This document shows positions 9,791 through 18,305 of a stretch of DNA of 64,000 bases, piece by piece. This DNA is from Janthinobacterium sp. PAMC25594 (GTDB lineage: Bacteria; Pseudomonadota; Gammaproteobacteria; Burkholderiales; Burkholderiaceae_D): the NCBI RefSeq assembly GCF_019443505.1, contig NZ_CP080377.1:1612001-1676000 (forward strand). The letters run 5' to 3'. The notes beneath the pieces were generated by a model. It was not told where the DNA came from, searched no databases, and saw only the letters and a list, made by a program, of their open reading frames with translations. Within the stretch, counting starts at the first letter, position 1. The number at the start of each line of letters is the position of its first letter. The position numbers and the translations under genes were made by a program.

Positions 9791-10969
9791 ATGTCCGACA
9801 CTTCTTCCCCTACCGTTCATCCGCAGATCCACTGGAGCGAAAACGGCGCCGAGCATTCGGCCCGCTGGCGCTCGGAAAGCGGCATGCCGCCGCCCAAGCG
9901 CGTCGTCATCGCCGATGACCGCACGACGGCCGACCAGGCTTACCGCCTGGCCTGCGAAGGCACGGCCATGCTGTGGCGCGGCGACTTCCAGAACGCGCGC
10001 CAGCTGCTGCAGGCGCTGGCGCGGCGCGCCGACCACAAGAACGACAAACCGAGCAAAAAGGCCAAGGCCGCCAAACTGGCGCAACCGGAACCATCGGCCA
10101 CGGAAGCGTTTCACTTGCACCGCCAGGCGCAGTCGCAGCGCGCCCGCACCCTGGCCATGCTGTTGCTGCCTTTTGACGCCGACTACACGATCCCGCTGCG
10201 CCGCGCGCCGGACGTGAAACTGGCGTGCAATGAAGCGTATGGCCGTGGCGAAGAAGCGTTCGTCGCCTCGCTGCGCGAGCTGCTGGGCCTGATTGGCGCG
10301 CACGAATGGCGCCGCACGGGCGTGGAACTGCCGGCCCTGGGCCAGCGCATCCACCCGCATTACGGCGTGTTCGCGCCGATTCGCGGCGAATACGTGGGCC
10401 TGGTGGCGGACGCGCCACTGCCCGCGCGCGCCAGTCTGGCCTTCGACATCGGCACCGGCACGGGCGTGCTGGCCGCCGTGCTGGCGCAGCGCGGCATCCA
10501 ACGCATCGTCGCCACCGACCAGGACCCGCGCGCCCTGTCCTGCGCGCGCGAAAACCTGGCGCGCCTCGATTTGCTCGATAAGGTCGATGTGGTGCAGGCC
10601 GACCTGTTCCCCGCCGGCCGCGCGCCGCTGATCGTATGCAATCCGCCATGGCTGCCCGCGCGCCCCAGCTCGCCGATCGAATACGCCGTCTACGATCCGG
10701 ACAGCCGCATGCTGCGCGGTTTCCTCGCCGGCCTGGCCGCTCACCTGGAAGCCAACGGCGAAGGCTGGCTGATCCTGTCGGACCTGGCCGAGCACCTGGG
10801 CCTGCGGCCGCGCGCGCAATTGCTCGAATGGATAGCGCAGGCAGGCTTGAAGGTCGTCGACCGCCTGGACGTGAAACCCACGCACCCGCGCGCGCAGGAC
10901 GCCACGGACAGCCTGCACGCGGCCCGCTCGAAGGAAGTCACGTCGCTGTGGCGCCTGGCGGCGGCATAA
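9791..10969 (+). CDS. Class I SAM-dependent methyltransferase, PrmC/RsmC-like
   Basis: A 392-residue methyltransferase. The SAM-binding motif I DIGTGTG starts at Asp219 and is followed by an acidic motif II (ATDQDPRAL). NPPW at residues 284-287 is the catalytic motif IV typical of enzymes that methylate a planar amide or exocyclic amine (glutamine in release factors or ribosomal protein L3, guanine or adenine in RNA). The N-terminal ~200 residues form a helical substrate-recognition region with a Lys-rich stretch near 80-95. ATG 9791 is the natural start; an in-frame extension upstream runs into the preceding gene. Substrate unknown. It is not PrmC itself, because the N-terminal domain differs. 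Confidence 0.85.
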   Translation: MSDTSSPTVHPQIHWSENGAEHSARWRSESGMPPPKRVVIADDRTTADQAYRLACEGTAMLWRGDFQNARQLLQALARRADHKNDKPSKKAKAAKLAQPEPSATEAFHLHRQAQSQRARTLAMLLLPFDADYTIPLRRAPDVKLACNEAYGRGEEAFVASLRELLGLIGAHEWRRTGVELPALGQRIHPHYGVFAPIRGEYVGLVADAPLPARASLAFDIGTGTGVLAAVLAQRGIQRIVATDQDPRALSCARENLARLDLLDKVDVVQADLFPAGRAPLIVCNPPWLPARPSSPIEYAVYDPDSRMLRGFLAGLAAHLEANGEGWLILSDLAEHLGLRPRAQLLEWIAQAGLKVVDRLDVKPTHPRAQDATDSLHAARSKEVTSLWRLAAA

Positions 10970-10991
10970 TCGAGGGTCTGAAACCAGGCCA

Positions 10992-11020
10992 TTGCGCATT
11001 GCAGCAAACCCGGCTATAAT
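10992..11020 (+). promoter_or_regulatory. Sigma-70 promoter of first tRNA-fMet gene
   Basis: TTGCGC (10992-10997) and a perfect TATAAT (11015-11020) with a 17-base spacer, six bases before the tRNA. The same arrangement recurs before the second copy. Confidence 0.8.
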
Positions 11021-11025
11021 TCGGC

Positions 11026-11102
11026 TGCGGGGTGGAGCAGTCTGGCAGCTCGTCGGGCTCATAACCCGAAGGTCACAGGTTCAAATCCTGTCCCCGCAAC
11101 CA
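11026..11102 (+). tRNA. tRNA-fMet (CAT), copy 1
   Basis: A 77-base initiator tRNA with encoded CCA. The anticodon CAT sits in the loop CTCATAA, closed by the diagnostic three G-C pairs (GGG/CCC) of bacterial initiators. The acceptor stem TGCGGGG pairs with CCCCGCA, so position 1 is U opposite A72 rather than the C1xA72 mismatch of E. coli. Its own promoter and terminator flank it. Confidence 0.96.
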
Positions 11103-11110
11103 ATACATAA

Positions 11111-11147
11111 AAACCGCTGACTCCTGCAAGGGATGCAGCGGTTTTTT
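11111..11147 (+). terminator. Intrinsic terminator of tRNA-fMet copy 1
   Basis: AACCGCTG pairs with CAGCGGTT around a 16-base loop, and a run of six T follows. Confidence 0.9.
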
Positions 11148-11161
11148 CATATCTGCATCGC

Positions 11162-11554
11162 TTATGCGTCGCGCGGCGCGTAGTGGGCGATGCCATGGCC
11201 GAACGACCAGTTTTCAGGCGCCACCTCGACGAGGTTGATAAAAATGTCCTCGGGACGCAGGCCGGGACTGCTGGACAGGCGCTCGGCAATCCGGGCATAG
11301 AGCGCCTTTTTCTGCGCTATCGTCCGGGTCTTGCTGACCGTGATCTGGATCATGACGAGATCGTCGCTGCGCGCGATGCCAAGATACGACTTGCCGTAGC
11401 TGAAATCGTCTTCGTCGTGCTCGCTGATCGTCATGAAGCGGTCATCGTCCGGCACGTCAAACGTTTCGCGCATGGCCAGATACAGGCCATCGAGTATGGC
11501 CTGGCGATAGGCGGCGGGCTTGCCCCGCCGCAGGGATACGCGTGTCATCGGCAT
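11162..11554 (-). CDS. Tautomerase-family protein
   Basis: A 130-residue protein starting MPMTRVSL. Removal of the first Met would expose Pro1, the catalytic base of the tautomerase (4-oxalocrotonate tautomerase/MIF) superfamily. The length and the segments SEHDEDDF, MIQITVSKTRT and INLVEVAPENWSFG match the longer tautomerase family with two fused beta-alpha-beta units. It may tautomerise a small keto-enol substrate. The divergent LysR gene 110 bases away probably regulates it. The pair sits between two tRNA-fMet copies, as if inserted or trapped by a duplication. Confidence 0.85.
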   Translation of the reverse strand: MPMTRVSLRRGKPAAYRQAILDGLYLAMRETFDVPDDDRFMTISEHDEDDFSYGKSYLGIARSDDLVMIQITVSKTRTIAQKKALYARIAERLSSSPGLRPEDIFINLVEVAPENWSFGHGIAHYAPRDA

Positions 11555-11664
11555 GCGTGACTCCTTCCTGATGGTTGATTGAGATAGCTAACGATAGGCG
11601 CTATTGACCATATTGAAAACACATGGCACCATATTTCAATGATTCGTTTTTTAAATGATTATCC

Positions 11665-12516
11665 GTGAAGACGCTCGATATCGAGGCCGTGCAAGCCTTC
11701 GTTCTGGCAGCGGAACTGAAGAGCTTCACGCGCGCGGCCGAGGCGCTCGACACCACCCAGTCGGCCGTCAGCCTGAAGATCAAGCGACTGGAAAAGATGC
11801 TCGGCCGGCATTTGCTGGAGCGTACGCCGCGCCTGGTGGGCCTGTCTGCGGACGGACACCAGTTCATGGTCGCAGCGCGCAAGCTGGTAGCCGCCCATCA
11901 AGGCGCCCTTGCCGCGTTCAGCGTCGGCAAGCGGCGGCTGGTGATCGGCATCAGCCACCACATCGTCGGCGCGGAACTGCCACTGTTGCTGAAACAGATG
12001 CACGACGCCGAGCCGGATCTGGTGCTGGAATTACGCATCGCCGCATCGCACGAAGTGCTCGCCTGCTTTGATCGCGGCACGCTCGATGCCGCCATCGTGC
12101 TGGGGCATGACCATCTGCGCAAAGGTGGCGACGTGATACTCGAAGAACGCTTTGGCTGGATGGCCGCCCCCGGCTTCGCATACCACCCGGACGAGCCCCT
12201 GCGTCTCGCGGCGCAATCCGAGTCTTGCCGGGTAAGAAGCATTGCACTCGCCGCGCTCAAGGAGCACGGCATCGCGTGGACCGAGGTTTTCGTCGGCGGC
12301 GGCATCGCCACCATCGGCGCCGCCATTGCGGCAGGTTTCGCCATTGCGGCGCTGGGGTGCCGGGTGGCACCCGCGGGAACGATGGATGCGGGGCCAAAGT
12401 TCGGACTACCGGCCCTGCCCACGCTGGACGTGCTGCTGTATTCCAATGCCTCCGATCCACAGACGCGAGACTCGCTGCGCCGCCTGGCCGCCGCCATCCG
12501 CTCGACGGCGGCATGA
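11665..12516 (+). CDS. LysR-family transcriptional regulator
   Basis: A 283-residue LysR-type regulator. The winged helix-turn-helix covers residues 1-60 (AVQAFVLAAELKSFTRAAE then TQSAVSLKIKRLEKMLG), and the effector-binding domain starts near residue 90. The start is GTG 11665, since no ATG fits and the HTH begins immediately after. It is transcribed divergently from the tautomerase gene. The 110-base shared region is AT-rich for this genome and probably holds its operator. The inducer is unknown, presumably a substrate related to the tautomerase. Confidence 0.9.
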   Translation: MKTLDIEAVQAFVLAAELKSFTRAAEALDTTQSAVSLKIKRLEKMLGRHLLERTPRLVGLSADGHQFMVAARKLVAAHQGALAAFSVGKRRLVIGISHHIVGAELPLLLKQMHDAEPDLVLELRIAASHEVLACFDRGTLDAAIVLGHDHLRKGGDVILEERFGWMAAPGFAYHPDEPLRLAAQSESCRVRSIALAALKEHGIAWTEVFVGGGIATIGAAIAAGFAIAALGCRVAPAGTMDAGPKFGLPALPTLDVLLYSNASDPQTRDSLRRLAAAIRSTAA

Positions 12517-12596
12517 ATCACACGACGATGCCTGCGCCGCAATGGCGCGGCCGTGCCGCTGCCTTGCCCCCCTTTTCTGCGCAATGCCCCTGGCCA

Positions 12597-12625
12597 TTGC
12601 GCATTGCAGCAAACCCCGCTATAAT
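12597..12625 (+). promoter_or_regulatory. Sigma-70 promoter of second tRNA-fMet gene
   Basis: TTGCGC (12597-12602), a 17-base spacer and TATAAT (12620-12625), as in copy 1. Confidence 0.8.
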
Positions 12626-12630
12626 TTGCC

Positions 12631-12707
12631 TGCGGGGTGGAGCAGTCTGGCAGCTCGTCGGGCTCATAACCCGAAGGTCACAGGTTCAAATCCTGTCCCC
12701 GCAACCA
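12631..12707 (+). tRNA. tRNA-fMet (CAT), copy 2
   Basis: Identical in sequence to the copy at 11026-11102, including the U1-A72 pair and encoded CCA. Confidence 0.96.
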
Positions 12708-12715
12708 ATACATAA

Positions 12716-12752
12716 AAACCGCTGACTCCTGCAAGGGATGCAGCGGTTTTTT
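12716..12752 (+). terminator. Intrinsic terminator of tRNA-fMet copy 2
   Basis: Same AACCGCTG/CAGCGGTT hairpin and T-run as after copy 1. Confidence 0.9.
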
Positions 12753-12784
12753 CATTCCAGGCCGGGTCAATACTGTCAATACTT

Positions 12785-13447
12785 TTACGCGGTGACGCTG
12801 GCCCGGATCTGCCTGGCCGCCGCGTGCAGGCTGGCCGCCACCCGTTCCAGCTTGTCGGTGCCCGCCGTTTCAGCCAGGGCGGCAAAGGCGCTGATATGAA
12901 ACGTGGCCACCATGGCCGGCGACACTTCGAGTTCCAGCGCGGTCTTGCTCAATTCCGTCGACGCCTCGAGGTAAGGCTCGCTGCCCGCCTCGAAAGCCTG
13001 CTTGGTTTCCAACAATTCCTGGCCACCTTCCGCCTTGGCCAGGCAAGCATCGACTTTTTGCTGGAAGGCCGGCAAGGTGTCGCGCACGGGGCCGGGCTCA
13101 GACGCCGGTTCCGGCTCCGCTGGCGCGGGAGCGGCATGCGCCGGCTTGTCCACCATCGGCATGTCACGCAACGTCAGCCAGCGCTCGACGGCGAGAAAGT
13201 CGGCAAACGGCTCCTCCACCTTGGGATTCATCAACCAGACCTCGCCCGTGCGCCAGTCGATCCGGGCGCCGCGCTCATTTCTCGCCAACAAAATATCCTT
13301 GCCGCCATCGGCATTCGACACGCGGCCGATGTCGAGCCAGTTCATCAGTTCCGCCTGGCGCGACATCGCATTGACCCGATGAAAAAAGGCCAACCATAAA
13401 AATCTGGCGACCAAAAGAACCAGGACACCGCCAACCATCCACATCAT
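12785..13447 (-). CDS. Uncharacterised membrane-anchored protein
   Basis: A 220-residue protein starting MMWMVGGVLVLLVARF, so a single N-terminal membrane anchor covers about residues 2-22. A basic cytoplasmic-side segment and a compact region (35-95) containing WRTGEVWLMNP come next. A Pro/Ala/Glu linker follows at 100-120, then a helical C-terminal domain (120-220). GGAGCG lies a few bases before the ATG. No family recognised. It converges with the second tRNA-fMet gene and diverges from the iron-regulated sigma factor, with about 220 bases between. Confidence 0.7.
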   Translation of the reverse strand: MMWMVGGVLVLLVARFLWLAFFHRVNAMSRQAELMNWLDIGRVSNADGGKDILLARNERGARIDWRTGEVWLMNPKVEEPFADFLAVERWLTLRDMPMVDKPAHAAPAPAEPEPASEPGPVRDTLPAFQQKVDACLAKAEGGQELLETKQAFEAGSEPYLEASTELSKTALELEVSPAMVATFHISAFAALAETAGTDKLERVAASLHAAARQIRASVTA

Positions 13448-13626
13448 TTTGCGCTCCGCACCACATCGACAAGCCGCATTTTCTCACATGAAAGCTTGCG
13501 CCAAGGAAACTTTTACATCTGCCGTGCGCAGGCGCAAAGCCACCACCGCGTGCGGCCCGCGCGCACAGTCGCATTTCAGCAACGCCGCGTTTTCCTGATT
13601 GCCTGGCGTGCGCCGCTGCGCTATTA

Positions 13627-13641
13627 TGAGAACAATTCTCA
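13627..13641. promoter_or_regulatory. Fur-box-like palindrome before fecI-type gene
   Basis: TGAGAACAATTCTCA is a perfect 6-3-6 palindrome resembling the Fur operator. It lies 25 bases before the sigma-factor start and is in the expected place to repress the iron-uptake module when iron is plentiful. Confidence 0.7.
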
Positions 13642-13665
13642 TTTAGATTGAGGTGCCCTGTCCGC

Positions 13666-14184
13666 ATGCCGTCCGCCCCGTCCCCGCCGTCCGACTTCCA
13701 GGCCCTGTATGCCGAGCACCATTCCTGGCTGCTGCACTGGCTGAAGCGTCGCCTGTACGACACGGGGCTGGCGGGCGACCTGGCGCAGGATACCTTCCTC
13801 AAGATTTTCCTTGCCCGCGGCAGTGCCGGGATCGCGCAGCCGCGCCCCTTCCTGGCCACCATCGCCAGGCGCCTGCTGGCCAATCACTGCCGGCGCGAAG
13901 AACTGGAACGGGCCTACCTCGACGCCCTGCTGCATCAGCCGCAAGCCTGCACGCCCTCGCCCGAAGCGATGTCCATCCTGCTCGAATCGCTGCAACTGAT
14001 CGACCGCGCGCTGGACCAGCTCTCCACCAAGGCCAGGGCCGCCTTCCTGCTGGCCCACCTGGACGGCATGAGCTATGCCGAGATCGCCGCCGAACTGGAC
14101 ACCACCACGCATTCCGTCAAAAAATACCTGAGCAAGGCCAATCTGCTGTGCTTTTTTGCCGTGCCCGATTTTGCCGCGTCCTGA
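13666..14184 (+). CDS. ECF sigma factor, FecI-type
   Basis: A 172-residue extracytoplasmic-function sigma factor of the iron-starvation (FecI) group. Region 2 is visible around YAEHHSWLLHWLKRRL and DLAQDTFLKIF. The region 4 helix-turn-helix is near ALDQLSTKARAAFLLAHLDG and SYAEIAAELDTTTHSVKKYL. ATG 13666 is preferred over the in-frame TTG at 13648, which would lie on the ribosome-binding sequence. The anti-sigma gene follows one base after the stop, and the receptor comes next, the standard sigma/anti-sigma/receptor order. It should recruit RNA polymerase to the downstream receptor promoter when the receptor is ligand-loaded. Confidence 0.93.
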   Translation: MPSAPSPPSDFQALYAEHHSWLLHWLKRRLYDTGLAGDLAQDTFLKIFLARGSAGIAQPRPFLATIARRLLANHCRREELERAYLDALLHQPQACTPSPEAMSILLESLQLIDRALDQLSTKARAAFLLAHLDGMSYAEIAAELDTTTHSVKKYLSKANLLCFFAVPDFAAS

Positions 14185-14185
14185 C

Positions 14186-15190
14186 ATGCGCACCGCCACC
14201 GTCCATGCACTGGGCCAGCCCATCGACCTGGCCATCGCCATGCAGGCAGCCGAATGGCTGGCCACCCTGATGAGCGGCGAAACGACCCCGGCGGAAAAAT
14301 CGGCCTGGCAAGAGTGGCGCCAGGCGCACCCCGACCATGAACGGGCGTGGAAACACATCGAAAGCGCCAGCGGCGGCTTGCGCGAACTCGATGCGCAGGC
14401 GTGCCGCACGGCGCTGGCACGGCATCCTGCCTCGCCGATCTCGCGCCGCAACAGCCTGCAACTGCTGGCGTGGGTATCGAGCATCGGCCTCACGGGCTGG
14501 TTCGGCGCGCGCTCGGAATATGCGCCCGACATGGCCCGCGCCGCGCTGGCCGACCTGTCGACCGGCGTGGGCGAGCGCCGCGAGCTGAGCCTGCCCGACG
14601 GCAGCCGTCTGCACCTGAACAGCGGCAGCGCCGTGAACATCCGCTTCAGCGGCACGCAACGGCTGCTGCAACTGGTGCAAGGGGAGGCATTCATCGCCAC
14701 CGCCCGCGAAACAGGCCGGCCCTACCGCCCCTTCCTCGTCGAAACCGCGCATGGCTACGCACAGGCGCTGGGCACGCGCTACTCGGTGCGCCAGGCCGAG
14801 GGCAGCACCGTGGTCGCCGTCGAGGAAGGCGCCGTGCGGCTGATGCCGCGCCATGGCGACGGCAACCGCGTGATCCATGCGGGCCAGGGCGGCGGCATGA
14901 CGGCGCGGCAGCTCTTGCCCGCGCACGCCGTCTCGCCCGACATCTGGGCCTGGCGCCAGGGCTTGCTGCTGGCCGACGCGATGCCGCTGCGCGACTTCCT
15001 GCATGAATTGAGCCGCTACCGCCACGGCTTGCTGGGCTGCGACGACGCCGTCGCCGGCCTGCGCATCTCCGGCGTCTTCCCGCTGGCCGACCTGGACGCG
15101 GTGCTGCTGTCGCTGCCCGACTCCCTGCCCGTCGATGTGCGCCTGCGCACGCGCTACTGGGTGCAGGTGGAAGCGCGCAGGCAGCATTAA
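14186..15190 (+). CDS. FecR-type anti-sigma factor / signal transducer
   Basis: A 334-residue inner-membrane regulator. The N-terminal cytoplasmic part (about 15-60, WLATLMSGETTPAEKSAW) is the sigma-binding domain of FecR proteins. A single hydrophobic helix near 93-108 precedes the periplasmic FecR beta-domain (about 125-225, with LPDGSRLHLNSGSAVNIRF-like repeats) and a C-terminal STN-like subdomain (about 250-325). It passes the occupancy signal of the outer-membrane receptor to the sigma factor. ATG 14186 begins one base after the sigma stop, implying translational coupling. Confidence 0.93.
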   Translation: MRTATVHALGQPIDLAIAMQAAEWLATLMSGETTPAEKSAWQEWRQAHPDHERAWKHIESASGGLRELDAQACRTALARHPASPISRRNSLQLLAWVSSIGLTGWFGARSEYAPDMARAALADLSTGVGERRELSLPDGSRLHLNSGSAVNIRFSGTQRLLQLVQGEAFIATARETGRPYRPFLVETAHGYAQALGTRYSVRQAEGSTVVAVEEGAVRLMPRHGDGNRVIHAGQGGGMTARQLLPAHAVSPDIWAWRQGLLLADAMPLRDFLHELSRYRHGLLGCDDAVAGLRISGVFPLADLDAVLLSLPDSLPVDVRLRTRYWVQVEARRQH

Positions 15191-15292
15191 ACATTTATTG
15201 TGAGTCCACCGCAAAAAAACCTTACCCGATTTCGTTTCTCGCGTGACCTGTGTAGGCAACGTTCTTTTTGACGACTACACCACAAGGTAACC

Positions 15293-17794
15293 ATGTCTCC
15301 TGCCATTCATTCCAAGCCGCGCATCAAGCGCATGGCGTACGCTATCCAGCTCATCTGCATCGGTTCGGCCCTGTTGCTGAACGCCCAGGCGCCAGCCCTG
15401 GCGCAGGAAAGCGCCGCGGTGCCAGCGGCCAGCCTCGACTTCCAGGTGCCGGCCGGCGACCTGGCGGCGGCGCTGCGCCAGGTCGCCAGCCAGTCCCGGG
15501 TCATCCTCAGCTTCACGCCGGAACAGACGCGCGGCAAGACCTCGGCGGGCCTCACGGGCCGCCACGACGTGCTGGCCGCCCTGAACGGCGTGCTGCGCGG
15601 CACGGGCCTGAAGGCCGAGCGCAGCGCCAACGGCAGCTATGTGCTGCGTCCGGCCCAGGCCCAGGTGGAATCCGGCGCGGATGCCATCGCCATGATGCCG
15701 GAAGTGTCGGTCAAGGCGCAGCAGGATGCCACCGAAGGCACGGGCGCGTATGTCTCCACCCTGCCGGTTTCCACGGCCACGCCGCTGGGTCTGTCGATCC
15801 GGGAAACGCCGCAGTCGGTCAGCGTCATCACGCAGCAGCGCATGCAGGACCAGGGCCTGAACACCATCGCGCAGGTCATGGCGCAAACGCCGGGCATCAC
15901 CCTGTTCTCGCTGGGCAGCGAACGCTCCGGCTTTACTTCGCGCGGCTATGCGATTACCAACTACCAGCTCGATGGCGTCAGCACGCATTCGGAAAACCTG
16001 GGCCTCAATGCGATACCGTCGCAAAGCCTGGCCGACATGGCGCTGTACGACCGCATCGAAGTGCTGCGCGGCGCCTCGGGCCTGATGACGGGCGCGGGTG
16101 ATGCCTCGGGCGCCATCAACATGGTGCGCAAGAAGCCGACGGCGCAGTTCCAGGCCTCCGTCGAGGGCGAACTGGCTTCCCGCAATGAACGGCGCGGCGT
16201 GGCCGACGTAGCCGGCCCGCTGAACGAGGCGGGCAGCCTGCGCGGCCGCCTGGTGACTGTGTATGAAGAAACCGACAGCATCATCAAGGACTACAGCCAC
16301 GACAAAAAAGTCGTGTATGGCGTGATCGAGGCGGACCTGTCACGCGACACGAAGCTGACGGCCGGCATCACGCACCAGCGCAAGCGCTCGAAAGGTTCGC
16401 TGTCCTACCTGGGCTTTCCCCTGTTCTACAGCAATGGCGCAATGACGGACCTGCCCCGCTCCTTCAGCCCGGCGGCCGCGTCGAATCGCTTCGGCAGCAA
16501 TTCGACCGACCTTTTCGCCACCCTGGAACACGCGCTGGCAAACGACTGGAAGCTGAAAATCTCGGCCAGCCGCGTGCAGTCGTCGCAGGAAGAGCGCTCC
16601 GTGTTCATCAACGTGAGTAGCGCCTTTGCCGATCAGGCCACGGGCGATGGCCTGCGCATGAGCGCCGACTACCGCGATTACCAGCTCCAGGTCAACAGCG
16701 TGGACGTCAACGTGCGCGGACCGTTCAACGCATTCGGCCGCCAGCACGAACTGGTGCTGGGCATGGACTACAACGAATTTCAAAGCACGACGGATGGCCG
16801 CCGCGACACGCACATCCAGGGCCAGCCCGTCAACCTGTACCGCTGGAATCGCATGGCAACGCCCGTGTTTGGCGATACCTTCGTCACCTACGACAGCACG
16901 CGCCGCCAGGCCAGCGCCTACGCGGCCAGCCGCTTCAACCTCTCCGAGCGCCTGAAACTGATCGCCGGCGCCAAGGTGCTGCGCTACAGCGAGAATTACA
17001 TCGCGGACGCGCCTGCCGCGCAATTTTTCAGCGCCTCGCCAGCCTCGGACAGCAGCGTCTTCACGCCGTACGGCGGCCTGGTCTACGACATCGACGCCAC
17101 GCACAGCGCCTACGCCAGCTACTCCACCATCTACCAGCCGCAAGCCTCGCAAGACCGCTACGGCAAGCTGCTGGCGCCGCGCGAAGGCAAGACCTATGAG
17201 GCGGGCATCAAGAGCGGCTGGTTCGATGGCCGCCTGAACACGTCCGCCGCGCTGTATCTGATCCGCCAGAAAAACCTGGCTGAAACGGATCCGGGCCACA
17301 CCCTGCCCGGCTCCAACGATCCGGCGTTCCGCACCATCAAGGGCGCCGATACCAAGGGCCTCGACCTGGAAGCGACGGGCTCCCTCACGCCAAGCTGGAA
17401 TGTGTCGGCCTCGTGGTCGTACAGCCAGACGGAAAACAATGCCGGCAAGGCGATCCAGACCACCTTCCCGCGCCACCTGGTGAAGCTGTGGAGCACTTAT
17501 CGGCTGCCCGGCGAGCTGCATCGCCTGACGGTGGGCGGCGGCATGAACTGGCAAAGCCGCGTGTATTCCGACATCGAGGCATGGCAGATCAAGAGTACCC
17601 TGCACTGGGAACAGAAGGCATACTCGGTGGCCAGCCTGATGGCGCGCTACGACGTCAACGACAAGCTCTCTGCCACCGTCAACGTGGCCAACCTGTTCGA
17701 CAAGCAGTACACGGCTTCCGTGTCGGACTGGTGGTACTCGGGCATGCATGGCCCGGCGCGCAAGGTGGCGTTGAGCGTGCGGTATCAATTCTAA
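15293..17794 (+). CDS. TonB-dependent siderophore receptor with signalling domain
   Basis: An 833-residue outer-membrane transducer. The signal peptide (about 1-38, cleavage after ALAQ) is followed by a secretin/TonB N-terminal (STN) signalling domain at about 46-120, as in FpvA and FecA. A plug domain (about 155-270, RETPQSVSVITQQRM and IEVLRGASGLMTGAG) leads into a 22-strand barrel ending in the typical C-terminal aromatic residue (VRYQF). The STN domain and the upstream sigma/anti-sigma pair show cell-surface signalling control. The plug resembles hydroxamate/pyoverdine-type ferrisiderophore receptors, but the ligand cannot be read from sequence. Confidence 0.94.
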   Translation: MSPAIHSKPRIKRMAYAIQLICIGSALLLNAQAPALAQESAAVPAASLDFQVPAGDLAAALRQVASQSRVILSFTPEQTRGKTSAGLTGRHDVLAALNGVLRGTGLKAERSANGSYVLRPAQAQVESGADAIAMMPEVSVKAQQDATEGTGAYVSTLPVSTATPLGLSIRETPQSVSVITQQRMQDQGLNTIAQVMAQTPGITLFSLGSERSGFTSRGYAITNYQLDGVSTHSENLGLNAIPSQSLADMALYDRIEVLRGASGLMTGAGDASGAINMVRKKPTAQFQASVEGELASRNERRGVADVAGPLNEAGSLRGRLVTVYEETDSIIKDYSHDKKVVYGVIEADLSRDTKLTAGITHQRKRSKGSLSYLGFPLFYSNGAMTDLPRSFSPAAASNRFGSNSTDLFATLEHALANDWKLKISASRVQSSQEERSVFINVSSAFADQATGDGLRMSADYRDYQLQVNSVDVNVRGPFNAFGRQHELVLGMDYNEFQSTTDGRRDTHIQGQPVNLYRWNRMATPVFGDTFVTYDSTRRQASAYAASRFNLSERLKLIAGAKVLRYSENYIADAPAAQFFSASPASDSSVFTPYGGLVYDIDATHSAYASYSTIYQPQASQDRYGKLLAPREGKTYEAGIKSGWFDGRLNTSAALYLIRQKNLAETDPGHTLPGSNDPAFRTIKGADTKGLDLEATGSLTPSWNVSASWSYSQTENNAGKAIQTTFPRHLVKLWSTYRLPGELHRLTVGGGMNWQSRVYSDIEAWQIKSTLHWEQKAYSVASLMARYDVNDKLSATVNVANLFDKQYTASVSDWWYSGMHGPARKVALSVRYQF

Positions 17795-17997
17795 AGCACC
17801 TCGTCATACACAACTCTGACGTTGCCCGGCGGTTGGCGATCTGGCGGCACCACGTAGGTCGGGTGCAGGCACATCCCGCGCTGGGCTGCATAGCTTAACG
17901 GCCCCAAGCCGAATGCCTGCTGTCCGTTGAAATCCAGTTCGGTAGTATCTTGCAAGCACAATCCCTGGCTGGAGCGGACTTGTGTATATGCGGGCAA
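17791..17997 (-). pseudogene. Remnant of Tn5-type (IS4 family) transposase
   Basis: About 45 codons on the minus strand read LCLQDTTELDFNGQ and LGPLSYAAQRGM and HPTYVV. This is the region around the first catalytic aspartate (DTTELDFNGQ) of Tn5/IS50-like transposases. The similarity stops after PPDRQPPG, and upstream the frame hits a stop at about 18007-18009. N-terminal and C-terminal thirds are missing, so it is an inactive relic. It lies between the iron-uptake module and the sigma-54-controlled cluster, marking an old insertion at this boundary. Confidence 0.8.
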
Positions 17998-18061
17998 ACG
18001 AACAGCTTATCTCCCTAACTTCGGACTCCCCCTCCGATGCCGGCGGCCATCGCGCGCCCAA

Positions 18062-18305
18062 ACTTTCCCAACTATATTGAATATTCTTGACTGCAAGCCT
18101 GCAATCGCATCAAGACCCGCATGAATGCGTAGCAAGATAACAACAACACTAAAACTGTGACAATTGATGAGTCTTTTTTGAAAACATTAATGTAACTTTA
18201 GCTTCCAATATGCCCACACGATTATTTAATTATAAATATTTATACAACTTTTATGATTCTTTGGATTGCAAATGCCTTAGCCAATAATCTTCTCCCGCAG
18301 CCATC
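18062..18305. other. AT-rich gap upstream of the sigma-54 activator gene
   Basis: This stretch is much richer in A and T than its surroundings, notably 18160-18250 with runs such as TTATTTAATTATAAATATT. No open frame or RNA gene is evident. It probably carries the promoter of the regulator gene and may be an H-NS-type silencing target or a scar of the insertion seen next to it. Confidence 0.5.

Larger units (their letters stand above)
10987..11150 (+). repeat. 164-bp duplicated tRNA-fMet cassette, copy 1
   Basis: Promoter, tRNA and terminator together form a 164-base unit repeated at 12592-12755 in direct orientation, with only a few differences just upstream of the tRNA. The two copies bracket the tautomerase/LysR pair. 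Confidence 0.9.
12592..12755 (+). repeat. 164-bp duplicated tRNA-fMet cassette, copy 2
   Basis: Direct repeat of 10987-11150 covering promoter, tRNA and terminator. The tRNA and terminator parts are identical. Confidence 0.9.

Noticed and set aside
10987..12755. A mobile integrative element using tRNA-fMet as attachment site
   Set aside because: No integrase or phage gene lies between the copies, so only a duplication can be supported.
15191..15292. A second Fur box before the TonB receptor
   Set aside because: No palindrome of that type is visible; control is more likely through the FecI-type sigma factor.
17804..18061. An 85-codon minus-strand frame overlapping the transposase relic
   Set aside because: It reads the relic in the wrong frame and shows no transposase similarity or start signals.
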